From: Lentinus brumalis
Lineage: Eukaryota; Basidiomycota; Agaricomycetes; Polyporales; Polyporaceae
Direction: 5' to 3'
DNA: 64,000 nt
Assembly (NCBI GenBank): GCA_001792895.1
Contig: MARA01000022.1
Span: 62,001-126,000, forward strand
How positions within the stretch are numbered: the stretch's first letter is position 1; each line of letters opens with the position of its first letter. The position numbers were made by a program, and so were the translations under genes. A model generated the notes under the pieces. That model was given only the letters and a program-made list of their open reading frames with translations, made no database searches and was not told the origin of the DNA. Of the stretch, positions 11,324 through 21,867 are shown piece by piece.

Positions 11324-12921
11324 ATGACTCGATATCCCTCGCTCACCGCCCCATCCCTTTTCATGTGCCCTTCTTCTTCGTCGCCCTCCTTTGCTTACTT
11401 ATATGCCGTCAACGCGAACTGTTACTTATGCTCACATTAATACGCAGCGGACCACAGTCAACCTCGGTCATAGATCGAAGGAGGTATGTCATTGCTCCAT
11501 GATCCATCTACTCTACCTCTTTCTAACAGACGTATGGCAGGTTCAAGTTGTCTCGAGTTAACCAGGTGCGCATGCATCGCTCTCAGGTCGGGCGTCCGTT
11601 GATACTGACCTGAGTCTAGGACACTCCATGCAACCGCGCAAGCATACTACCGACTGTCGAGCACGCTGTGCGATAGAGTGAAGCCAGGTAGGTTCTTCAT
11701 CTTCGCATCTCGGAAGTTAGATGCTAACGCGGATCTATACCGGCAGCATACTCAGGAGGACAGCCCGTGCTGTTCGAAGCTCGCGTTGCAAGGTGCACGC
11801 ATCTCGACAGATAGCTTTGTACCGCGTTGACGCGCTCCTCTACAGCCTGCACTTCCCCGGAAGCACGCGTACGACCTGCCCATGGTACTCTCAGGCCTTC
11901 CAGAGGGACCCGCAGCGACTCGTGTGCACAAGGCCGAAGAGGGAGGTACGTTCTGCTCCGTTGCTCATATTTGTCGAGCAGCATACTCCGATAGGGATCG
12001 TGTTCAGGGCTGCGCCTCATGCCGCCGGATCGTTCAAGTAAGCACTGCTGTGCTTCGAAGCGCGATGGCACTAACGAGAACATCCTGCGCAGATGGAAAG
12101 CAAGCAGGCGTTCCGATGCACCTCACGTAAGTTCTGTCGTCTTCGACTGGACGCGGTACAAAGTCTGACTACGTCTCACTCGCAGTGCAGTCTGCCACAG
12201 GCCGCTAGGACGTCGTCTGCGCTGCTCGGCGTCGGACGTTGTTCCTAGCGGCCACCGTGAGCACACGCCCGCGCACGGCACCGACACGAACACGCCGCTG
12301 GCTGGCGGCCTCCTACCCGGTACTGGTACTGACCACTCTTGCATTACAGCACACAGGTTTCTTCGAGGTGTAAGAGATGTATTCGAGGACTACGCCTACG
12401 CTACACACGCGTTGTCTGTTGCTCCCGGGCACACGCTGCACAGAGCAGGCCCGACGCATTCCGGTTGCGAGCGCGAGCATGACGGCCTCGGGCGTGTCAC
12501 CGGATGCTCCGTCTTGCTCGCGCTCGCGCCCGCCATGCACGTCCTAAGTTCTCCCGCGCCCTCGTGCGCCTCGTGCACCTTCTCGCCCGGCCCTCGGCGT
12601 GTGCGCAGCGTGTCCCGCAGGCTCTTGCAGCGGGATGGTTGCGTATATTGCCGCTGCTGCTGCCGCCAAGTCCATTCTTGTGACGCGGCGAGACATGTCT
12701 TGAGATCAGCGGGTTGTTGTCCTCGAGGCGGCGAGCCCGCGCCGGCTGTCCTTCCCGGCGAGCACGGAGACGCAGGCTGCCCGGGAGCCTGTGTCGCTAG
12801 CCGGGTTCGGTTCGCGAGTCCGCCCGACTGGCCCTCGGGCTTTGACCCTCCGAGTCGCTCGACCAGAGTGCGTCCGAGTGACGTAGATGGGCGTCGAGCA
12901 CGGTCTTCAGACCGTCGTTGA
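11324..12921 (+). pseudogene. Mini-exon gene with membrane anchor, right copy (probably broken)
   Basis: Homologue of the left gene at 64-1498 with the same intron positions. The frame that encodes the hydrophobic anchor (VPFFFVALLCLLICRQRELL) is not connected to the ATG at about 11324, because a small indel separates them, and proposed exon 2 is four bases longer than in the left copy. The middle and 3' exons are open and agree in frame with the left copy (PAATRVHKAEEG, then AVCHRPLGRRLRCSASDVV), and the last exon runs open to a TGA ending at 12921, well beyond the left stop. The two copies therefore carry different lesions. No function is assigned. Confidence 0.4.
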
Positions 12922-13014
12922 GAGTGCCCCCGGTCCCGGGTGAGAGCAGGGCCGGTGCAGCAGAGGAGAGGAGATGAGGTGGAGGTAGAAGCGCGCCAGG
13001 GCGAGACGGGCCAC

Positions 13015-14330
13015 AAAGCCGCTCTCCCGCGATTTCGAGCCTTGTCAGGAGCGACGCGCGGATGCGTGCCCTCGACGCGGATCCGTTCCTGCATCCGGGA
13101 GCACTCGAGTTCGCGGCGGTCGGCCGTGGGACGCAGGAGATATGGCCGGTCGACTCCGCGGTGGCGGCAGGCCATGTCAGATTTTCGAACGCGTCTGCGG
13201 GAGGCGTAACCGGTTCGGACGGAGCGTTGAGGGTCCTGGTCTCACGGCGCAAGTCGTTCTGGGGCGGGCGGGCGCGATACGCAGCCGAGAGAGCGGACGG
13301 AAGCCGCGCATGCGCCCGAGCGCAATGAAATCGCTCCTCGAGAGCGGTTTTGAGACCTGCGAGGAGCGGGGCGCCGTGTTGTGCTGCCGATGCAGACTGT
13401 TCGGTGCGTCCGGACGCACTTGGGTTGACGTCGATCGGCCGGGGGACGGGCGAGATATGGCCGGTCGAGTGTCGGTGGGCAGCTGGGTACACGGGCAGGA
13501 GGCGGTCGACTCCGGATTTTCGAACGCGTCGCCGGGACGCACAAGCGGCTCTGACGGAGCCTTGACGTTCGTACTGGCGAGGGCCAACTTGCTGCACGGC
13601 GGCCCGGGACGATGCGCGGCCGAGAGAGCGGGACGAAGTGCGCGGCGGGCAGAGATGCAATGAAATCGCGTCTTCGGAGCGGTTTTGAGACCTCCGCAAG
13701 GCGGCTCGCAGCGTGGGGCTGTTGGTCCGGGGTGTTCAATGCGTCTCGGGCGCCGTGGTTTGAGTCGATTCGTCGCAGAGGAGGCCGAGATATGGCCGGT
13801 CTTGTGTTTGGCATGCCGCCCGGGCATGGGCAAGGACTGTCGATCCTCGAACGTGTCCGGGCGGCGCGAGACGGCGTCGTACACGAGCTTCGTGACCGCC
13901 GTGAGCCATCCCAGCTTGTTGCGTGGCGGCCGGACGGGGAGCCCGCCCGGAAGAGCGGGACGCAGTGGGCGGCGGCGGGAGGTGCAATGAAATCGGGTCT
14001 GTTGCCCGATTTCCAGACCTCGTCGTGGCGGCGGGCGCGTTGGCGTGTGGACTCCGGGGGTGCAGTGCGTCCGGGGAGAGTCGGTTTGAGCGCAGTCATA
14101 GGCGGATTGCGGGAGATATGGCGCATTTTGCGGTGCGGTGATCGCGAAGTCGGGCATGGCGAGCAGCGTCGTCTCGTTGTTCCTGCGCGTCGGTGACGTC
14201 GTACGGTGCTTGCATGACTCTGCCTTGAGTGCGGAAGCCGGCTGTTAAGGACGCGGTGGCGGGCACCCAGCGGGAGGGAGAGGGTGCTCGATCGCGTTTT
14301 CGACGCGATTTTGAACCTCGTCCGGTCGGC
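13015..14330 (+). repeat. Array of about five 327-bp tandem repeats with hairpins, right block
   Basis: Counterpart of 1824-3165. Hairpins begin at about 13015, 13328, 13662, 13990 and 14290. The fourth is AAATCGGG..CCCGATTT, a perfect stem, whereas the left copy has AAAGCGGG..ACCGATTT, so base changes affect both sides of the stem. Confidence 0.75.
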
Positions 14331-14409
14331 GGGAAACCGGAGCGCGTAGACCGGAGGAAGTGCAGACGTCCAAACGTTGTGTCTGGACACGCCGGGAGCT
14401 CTAGTCTTA

Positions 14410-15163
14410 GAGGGTGAGTAAGTCGTGTGTGTGTGATCAGTAAATTGGGCGTAGAAGAACGCGCAGTCGGTCGTGTCGCGCGGAACGCACCTTGGCAGGT
14501 TCGGGCTGCACGCAGCTGTCGTGAGCACAACGGCGGATGCATACGCGCAGCCGTGCGGCCGTGAGGGGCGGATCTGGGGACAGAGTTCTTGTGACTCTGG
14601 GCCGGGCAGCGCTGGCAGAGTCAGCGACGGGCGGTCTCGCGTCGCGCAGAGGTGTCCTGTAACATTGCGACGCAGCCGCGAGGCAAGGGGAGGGCCGGCT
14701 GAGGGAGAGTGCGTGGGTCCGCATGCGTGGACGTACGCAGCCGTCTCGGATGGGGGACAGAGGGGAGAACGGACTCGATTATGGTGCTTACTACATGCAT
14801 ATACGCATCTACTGCGAGCGCGCGCTGTCTACCCAGTCAGATGCGAGCAGCGGGGACGACGAGGACGCGTGCAAGGGACAGGCGGGCGTGCAGAGCGCAG
14901 AGCGCAGACAGGCAGCGGAAGACGGACATGCGAGTGCGCTGCAAGGAGGGCAAGGCTGGTCGAAGCGGGCAACGCAGGTGGGGCGAGAACGGGCAGCAGC
15001 CAATCACAGGTCCTGGGCACGGGGCGGGATCGGGGCAGTTGGGTGTGGAAGGGCGCGTCGAGCAGGGAGTTGAGTGGGTCGTCGGCGCAGGGTGGTCCTG
15101 GTGGGGTAGGCAAAGGTGAGCGGCAAGCTATCAGTACTAGGAAAAGGAAAAGCGCCGTTGTAT
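14410..15163. other. Interval without a supported gene, right block
   Basis: Matches 3250-3966 of the left block. No supportable exon is seen. The junction with the inverted-repeat element is direct here, without the extra left-block segment. Confidence 0.45.
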
Positions 15164-15270
15164 TGGTTCGCCTTGCAACAAAGATCTGAACTGATTGTAT
15201 CGCTCAGATGGCTACCAGGCTGGTTCAGGTGCCGAGCGCCTCATACAACTGAGTTGCACAAGCCGAACCA
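15164..15270. repeat. Small inverted-repeat element upstream of right ArfGAP
   Basis: Same element as 4460-4576, with ends TGGTTCGCCTTGCAAC and, two bases longer, GTTGCACAAGCCGAACCA. It sits about 165 bases before the ArfGAP start, as in the left block. Confidence 0.45.
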
Positions 15271-15433
15271 GCCTGTCGTGATGTCACTGGTTAATGATTG
15301 ACTTGCTCACCTACCGTCATCATCATCGCCCATCTCTCAGCTATTCTGTCAATCCGACGTCGACAGCGCACACTCGAGGAGTGCGATACCTTGCGCAGGT
15401 CGCGCCAAGTCGATCTCCAAGCCTTTGCTCAAC

Positions 15434-17260
15434 ATGTCGATGAACAAGATCACCGCTGAGAGGAACCAACGGATATTGCTGGAACTGGCTACACAGCCAG
15501 GCAACGGTACGCCCGCAAGTGCTCGATGATGGCATCCATACTGACGGGCGATCGCACATGGGCAGACATCTGCGCAGATTGCAAGACGCGAAACCCGCGT
15601 TGGGCATCGTACAACCTCGGCATCTTCATTTGGTGAGTTTCCGCCATTCCATTGTATATCAGCAGGACATTGAAACAGCGAGGGCAGCGTGAACTGCGCG
15701 AGCATACATCGCAAGATGGGCACGCACATCTCGAAGGTGTAGGTAGGGCTGCGCTTCGTGTGTCGTCCAGCAGGGTGACATTCCCTCTCGTTTCAGGAAG
15801 AGCCTGACGCTTGACACATGGTCGAAGGAACAAGTCGAGGTGCGTAGTCCCCATCTCATAACTCAGCACTCTCCGCTTACGTGCGTCCTCAGTTCATGAA
15901 GTCGACGGGTAACGCCAAGTCCAACGCCCACTACAATCCGGACGAGATCAGGCATCCTCCACCGACGAACATGATCGATGCGGAGCGAGACAGTGACTTG
16001 GAGAAATACATCCGATGTGAGTCTTCTTGCGCAGCTGTTGGACAGTATGCCGACCGCCCTGTAGCCAAGTATCAGTACAAGTCTTTCGTAACTCGTTCGG
16101 CCCAAGTTGCTGCTTTGCTCGGCCCTTCACGATCTGCGGCTGAACGTCTAGCCTCTGGCCCCGCACGATCACAAACAATGTCGTCATCCGCCTCTGCATC
16201 GACCCCATCGTCGTCCAAGAATCCTGCCACCCCCTCCCTCCCATCGACCACTCCTGCCGGCGCCACCGATTCTTTGCGCGCGCAGTCGCAGATTCGTTCG
16301 GCATCGCAACCCGTCGCGCCCGCAAGTGCACAAGCCCCGCAGCGGCCAGCGACGCAGCCTCCGCAGCCGCAAACATCAAGCCCGCTCTGGAACGATCTCG
16401 CACAGTTACAAGCCCCCGCGTCAAATTCATCTCTACCCCTCCAATACGCGTCCCCGGCGACGACGCAGCCGATGAGCATACCGACCTCGAATCCCACCGG
16501 GCTTGCAGCGCCTAATCAGTTCTCGGGTCTCTCGGTGAGCCCAAGCAACCCTTTCCCCTCTCAGCTAGCGCAGCACCATGCGTATGCTGGCGGTGCTCCA
16601 CGCAGCATGAGTTTGAACACGGGGTTGTCGTCGATGAATATGGGAAGTCTGGCACCGGGGATGACGGGTACGTCACCGTCCATGTTCCAACCGCAACCTA
16701 CGCCAAATGGGTTCTCGACCACCGCTCCGTTCAACCCGCAAAACACTACTCCCAGTCCCAGTCCATATACCCCGCAATCCCTCCCTCTCGGTGTCCAACA
16801 ACCCTTCGCGCCGGCTTCGTTCGGCCAGTCCGCGCAGTCGCAAGGCTCTCCGATGATGCCAAACCAGCCGATGATGCAGGGCTCTCCTATGTTCCCCAAC
16901 CAGCCCATGCCACAAGGCTCTCCGATGTTCTCCACGCAGCCCATGCCGCAAGGCTCTCCCATGTTTCCCACCCAACAGCTTGGCCCGATGCAGGGCTCGC
17001 CGATGTTCTCCTCGCAGACATTCGGTCAGCCGCAGCAGTCGCAGATGCAGATGGCGAATCCGTTCATGCAGGGCCAACCTCAGCAACCTCAGCAAGGGCA
17101 GTACGGGACGTCTGCTCAGCAGTTCCTCCAGCAAATGCAGCCCCAGGCACAGCAACAGCCATACGGGCAGGCGAATGCGTTTGGTGGGACAGGTTGGCAA
17201 CAGCCGGGATTCCAGGGCCAGCAGGGGTTCCAGGGCCAGCAGCCGTGGGGCGGGATGTGA
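15434..17260 (+). CDS. ArfGAP-domain protein, AGE2/SMAP type
   Basis: GTPase-activating protein for Arf-family small GTPases, acting by family knowledge at Golgi and endosomal membranes during coat vesicle formation. Exons are 15434-15506, 15566-15632, 15688-15738, 15797-15839, 15893-16016 and 16065-17260, totalling 517 aa. The ArfGAP domain covers about residues 5-130: zinc finger CADC, 16 residues, CVNC, the arginine finger in IHRKMGTHISKV, and the typical MKSTGNAKSNAHYNPDE and DLEKYIRSKY segments. The rest is low-complexity Ser/Pro/Gln/Met sequence with repeated QGSPMF units near residues 370-430 and a Gln-rich end, probably a disordered adaptor-binding region. It ends in GWQQPGF-like Trp/Phe motifs. 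I use the first of two nearby ATGs. Confidence 0.9.
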
Positions 17261-17435
17261 GCGTTGGAAGATGGACGATAGTGTGTGTGTTCTTGTTTTT
17301 GGATTTCGTCGCGCATGTTTTCAAGGACCCTGCATACGTACATATACACAAGAAAGACTCTCCTGCCGCAGAGCGTTCAGATGGACGGACATCTTCCATT
17401 GCGTGACAGACGTACCTGCCACGGTGCCTCACAGA

Positions 17436-18529
17436 CTAAGTCAGAATGCCTACTACATCGCCGTTGTCGCCACCCTGCGCCCTCTCCGTCTTCTTCTCGC
17501 AGCTCACGACGCGTCGTACACGCTGGAGCGCCTCCGCGCGCTGCTCCGCCCCGATCGTCCGCAGCTGCCCCACCGCGTCCTCGACGTCGCGCAGGCGGAT
17601 GCGGTTCCCCCAGATGCTATGGCGGTACGTGTCGACGAGGCGCACGCACTCGAGCGCGTCTTGGCCTGGGCGCGCGAGCATCGCGGCGACGCTGCTCGGG
17701 GGCAGGAGCGTCGCCTGGCCGATGTAGAGCGTGCGCAGGCTGGGGAGCGGCGGGAGGAGAGGGGCGTCGCGCGAGAAGGGGGTGTTGACCCCGAGCTCGT
17801 CGGAGGGGAAGGACATGTTCGTGAGAGTGATGTGCTCGATTACTGTCCAGGTGGAAATCGCGCAAATGAGATGATACGTCGCCGTGGGCACAATCTGGAA
17901 GCGCCAACGTCAGCCATGAATGCGGCGGCTGGAGTGTTTGTACAAACTCACCGCGGTCGAGAAATGGTGTTCCGGGTCGGGCCCTCTCCAGACGAACGTC
18001 TTTGGGCTGCGCGACGCTTTTAAGAACAAGGACCCGGAACAGCGCGAGAAGGTGAGGAAACTCACCTTGCGAGCGATAAGGCTTCGTAGATGTAACCCAG
18101 ATGCGGGTTGCTGCTGTGCGAGTGTAGGCGCAATGACAGCGAGTCCAGCGAGACTTGCGCGCTCTCGGAATCGCTGATTGAATGTGCCTCTGGAGATTCC
18201 TCGACCTCGCCCGACGCGATCCTGCGAGAGTGCTGACAACGCTTCAACACACCCATGAGATGCCTGAACACCTCAAAGTCCGCCGATCCGCCAGCGAGAA
18301 CGATTGCGATCGAGCGCGGGGCACACGCGAGGGGTGCGCTGCCTGTCGCGAAGAGGCTGAGCTGGTTGATGGAGTAGAAGTGCAGGCGGCCATGTAGGAG
18401 CGACTGGCCGAGCTCGAAGAATCTCCTGTTGACGCAAAGGATCTCGCATGGGCGCGGGTTGCCGTCGAGCGCGAATGCGAGGATTGCCTGTAGGAGCTCA
18501 GTAGGTACGAGCGAGAGGGACATGGGCAT
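17436..18529 (-). CDS. F-box-like protein
   Basis: Exons (minus) are 18529-18066, 18006-17952 and 17894-17436, giving 325 aa with consistent phases. The N-terminus (LVPTELLQAILAFALDG, then CEILCVNRRFFELGQSLLH) matches the start of basidiomycete F-box proteins, which act as substrate adaptors of SCF ubiquitin ligases by binding Skp1. The remainder is Leu-rich with IEHITLTNMSF and LPSLRTLYIG, as in divergent LRR-like tails. Upstream in-frame ATGs at 18559 and 18634 would add up to 35 residues. I chose the ATG nearest the domain. No target can be inferred. Confidence 0.65.
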
Positions 18530-18763
18530 GGAAGGAGAGGGGGAAAGGCACTGCGGCATAAGTACCACGCAACCCGAGCAATGCATATCATACCCGTATG
18601 AGCGCTCCGGCCGGGATAACGATACGTAACTCAAAATTGGCTTTGTGGGAGGGACCGGCCCCGGCCACTCAGAACACGCCTTGAGCAGACAAAAAGGAGT
18701 TCATCTTCGTAGTGAACAACAAGCATGAGCACCCTGTCAAGATACAACCCTAGGTCATAGGCA

Positions 18764-21600
18764 TCAATCGCTATCGATCTCTATCTGCGTAGGGTGGCGG
18801 TCGAACGTTAATACTGACACATGAAGGGCGGTCATGGCGGGAAGACTCACCGTGTCGGCTACCTTGCGTTTCGCCCTCGTCGCAGCAGCACGTGTCGATG
18901 TTCGACCTGCCGGGGCGAAGCTCAAGGTTGACTGTGACGCCTTGCTCGCCGCCGCCTTACTGGTGGCCGCCTTCTTGGCCGGTGCCTTCTTGCTCGATTG
19001 GCTGCAGCGCATCAGAAGAAAGAGAGACGGGGCTCTGGTGAGAAGCCTACTCCTGTGTGACATGTGGAAAAAGACGCACCTCAGGACCGCTGCGCGATTC
19101 GTCCGCTTCGGTGGAGCAGGCTCGTCCTCGATCTCGTCCTCGTCTTCGTCCTCATCATCGTCGGACACGACCGCAGCCTTCGCCTTGGCCTTGCCTCGCG
19201 CTGGAGCCTTCTTCGCCGCAGCTGCTGTCTTCTTGGGCGCAGCCTTCGCCCGGCTCTTCTTGGGTGCAGGCTCGTCCGACATCATCTCGAAGTCGGATCC
19301 GCCCCCGTCAATATCCATAATCATCGAGTCCACGGACACATCAGACTCGTCCGCAGCCTTCGCCTTGCCCTGGGATCGCGGTTAGGAGACAGGAGGCAAT
19401 ACGGAGTGTGAGCGGTGTTTGACTGTACCTTGCCCTTCGATGACTTCTCCTGTCGCCGCTCCTTGTACTTCTCTTCGTGCTCTTCACGTACTTTCTCCAC
19501 CTAAAAGGGGATTGAGGACGTTGTCTGGGAACGCGAACGCACGGACATACTATCTCCTCGATATTATCCGGGTCCACCTCGTCCTCGTTGGCCTGCACAC
19601 CCTTCATCAGCGATCGTAGAGCAGCACCGACATGCCTGTGATCGTGAAATGCATCAGGACCTCCGTATCGCCCAGAGGCTCGAGGACGTACGTCTGTATA
19701 GCGTGCGTGTCGTCTTTGTCGACGAACGTCTCGATTGCATCCGACATCCCGGCCTCACCCAGTAGCTGCAGCTCCTGCGCGGCGAGATACTCCCGAACGA
19801 GCGTCTGCACACGGACCTTCGACAGCTTCTCCGAGATACTCAATTCGGGGTCGTCGATGCTCAGCTCAGGCTGGTCGGCTTTGACCTTGCTGCCGCGCGT
19901 TGCGCTCTTCTTGGAGCGGTGGAACGTCAGAACGTCGCGCGGATTCGCGAGTAGGCCCTGGAACTCTTGTCCGAACCGGACAGGGTTGGACATCTCGCTA
20001 ACATCGGTCGTATCTACCTTGAGACGGACAAGCGGGAGGGGACGGGGCAACTCGGGTTCGCCTTCTGCGAGGGCACGAGCATTGCGCTCGTCCCACTGCT
20101 CATTGGCTTTGTCGATAAGCTCGTTGACCTGTGACGGGGAATGAGTCGCAATTCCTTTGAGCTTACCCATGCGCACCTTTTTCTTCAGGAACTTCGTGAT
20201 TTCAATTTTGTCGTGTAGGTCGAACCCTTCCTTGTCTGCGGCTTCGACAAGGTTCACTTCATCGATGACGAACGGTCGCACGCTCCGCAGAGGAATAGGC
20301 GTCAGCTCGAATTCTTTGCCATGAATGGTAAGTAGTGCGACATGTCTGGTGAAGGCTAGTCAGACCGAGAAGCACAGATATATGCGTAGCACTCACTTCT
20401 CCAGAGACTCTCCATCGGCAAGCGACGTGGCCACTGACGAGCCGGGTTGTGTGATGTAGTATCGCTTCCCCGCTACCGGCTCCGGTATGATACGGCAGTC
20501 GTGCTCGTGTCCCCAGACGATCAGGTCGATGCTGTCGTCGAACATGCCCTCTGGTACTGACTGCTGCGGCCCATGAGCCACTCTTGAGACAAGCAGCGTC
20601 AGAATGATTCGCGGTAGAACACGTGTACAGCGTACCGGTTCTGATGAAGAAGCAAGATATTGAACCAGTCGTCCTTGTCCTTCGGCATGTACATGCGGAC
20701 GCGGTTGCTACGAAGCTCAAAATGCATGCGCTGGTCTTTGACGTTCCCAACGCCGTAGAGCCCTAGACGAGTATTCCCCTTTCGTAGCAAGACAGGTCTA
20801 ATGGCGATGCCGGTGTTCTGCGCTTCAGAGTCATTGAGCGGCAGGTCGATCTTGCCCATGTAGTTGATCAGGCCAGTGACAGAGAGCATGTCGAGCGCGC
20901 ACAGGGCCCCTTCCTGAGACGGATAGAACCATCAGCATGTTTAGCAAGTATTGATATGGGACTATATGCGGTTCGCTCACCGGTCCTGCGCCTTGCGGAT
21001 CGTCGTGGTTGCCGTGAATCGAGAAAACGGGGATGGCGATGTTCAAGTTCGGGTCTTCATAGTTGATAGCTGGAAAGCTATGAAGGTCACTACTCGTGCT
21101 ATATCGTAGAACGAGTTGCAAACGTAACACTCACGAGTAACCTGCCGGCTTTCCGTCGTTGGGGTCGCTTAGGAGTTCAATCTGTATCGGCCTGTCTCCA
21201 AGGGTGTACTCGCGCAAGAGAGCCATGACTTGGTACAAGCAGTCTCTTGAGGGCCTGTTCTCGTGAAAGAGGTCTCCCGCGAGAAGAACGAAGTCGACCT
21301 TGTCGGATATGAACACGACGTCTCGCGCAGAACTGTGCTCACTCACATCGTGCTTCACCGCTAGCTGGAGGATCTCTTTGAACGCGTTTATGGAATCCTG
21401 CCCTCGTATAGGATCTCTCTCGTTATATCCAATGTGGTTGTCGGTCGCAAGCATAATCTTGATGGTGCTCTCGGGGTCTAAGCAAAGTAACAGAATCAGA
21501 ATATGCGTACTTACATGCAGTTCGAGAGCGTTCACGCACCAGCATCGTGAATGGTGGGCAGGGGGATGCCCTCCTGCTCGTCTTCTGAGTTGTTGCTCAT
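18764..21600 (-). CDS. MRE11: Double-strand break repair nuclease MRE11
   Basis: Manganese-dependent nuclease subunit of the Mre11-Rad50-Nbs1 complex, which processes DNA double-strand breaks and telomere ends in the nucleus. Exons (minus) are 21600-21540, 21477-21347, 21298-21135, 21077-20981, 20913-20636, 20582-20397, 20345-19692, 19635-19551, 19500-19429, 19369-19080, 19001-18851 and 18784-18764, totalling 729 aa. Phosphoesterase motifs are visible: [31 protein letters not shown], and WGHEHDC with the upstream LLLHQNR. The Mre11 DNA-binding region follows (KFTLKK-like basic segment, [10 protein letters not shown]). The C-terminus is a basic, Ala/Lys-rich tail with an acidic patch ([14 protein letters not shown]) and ends in EIDSD. 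Intron 2 is only 48 nt, a multiple of three, so retention would be in frame. Confidence 0.95.
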
Positions 21601-21867
21601 CGAGACGTGTAGCGTTGAAGACGATGAGAGAGAAAACGGGGATGAAAGAGGATGAGAGTCGAGGTCGAAGAGGGAGGTGGCTCGGACGCGACGCGACGCG
21701 TCGAGCGCGCGCGCTTTGTCGACGCGCGCCGCAGTCGGCAGTGCCACTTTTTGCTTTGCGCCCCTCATTCGCCAGCACAGCAGCGTCGACGACATCCCGA
21801 ACGGCGACGGCAGTCCCTCTCCTCCCATCGACCTCATTTACGACTTCGAAGGACTTACGTGTGGAAG
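21601..21867. promoter_or_regulatory. Bidirectional promoter between MRE11 and the transporter, with MCB-type box
   Basis: The 267-bp gap separates two divergent start codons. It contains a GC-rich run with ACGCGT at 21696-21701 inside repeated GACGCG units, about 96 bases upstream of the MRE11 start. ACGCGT is the MluI cell-cycle box bound by MBF in other fungi. Its use here is an inference. Confidence 0.45.

Larger units (their letters stand above)
11250..16210 (+). repeat. Right block of the tandem segmental duplication
   Basis: Collinear counterpart of 1-5525. It lacks the roughly 417-bp segment found at 3967-4383 of the left block. It contains the complete ArfGAP gene at its end and extends past the point where the left block loses similarity, so the right block probably represents the ancestral arrangement at the 3' side. 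Confidence 0.85.

Noticed and set aside
13242..14528. 428-codon open frame on the minus strand in the right block
   Set aside because: Same repeat-driven artefact as in the left block; no domain and no splice or start support.
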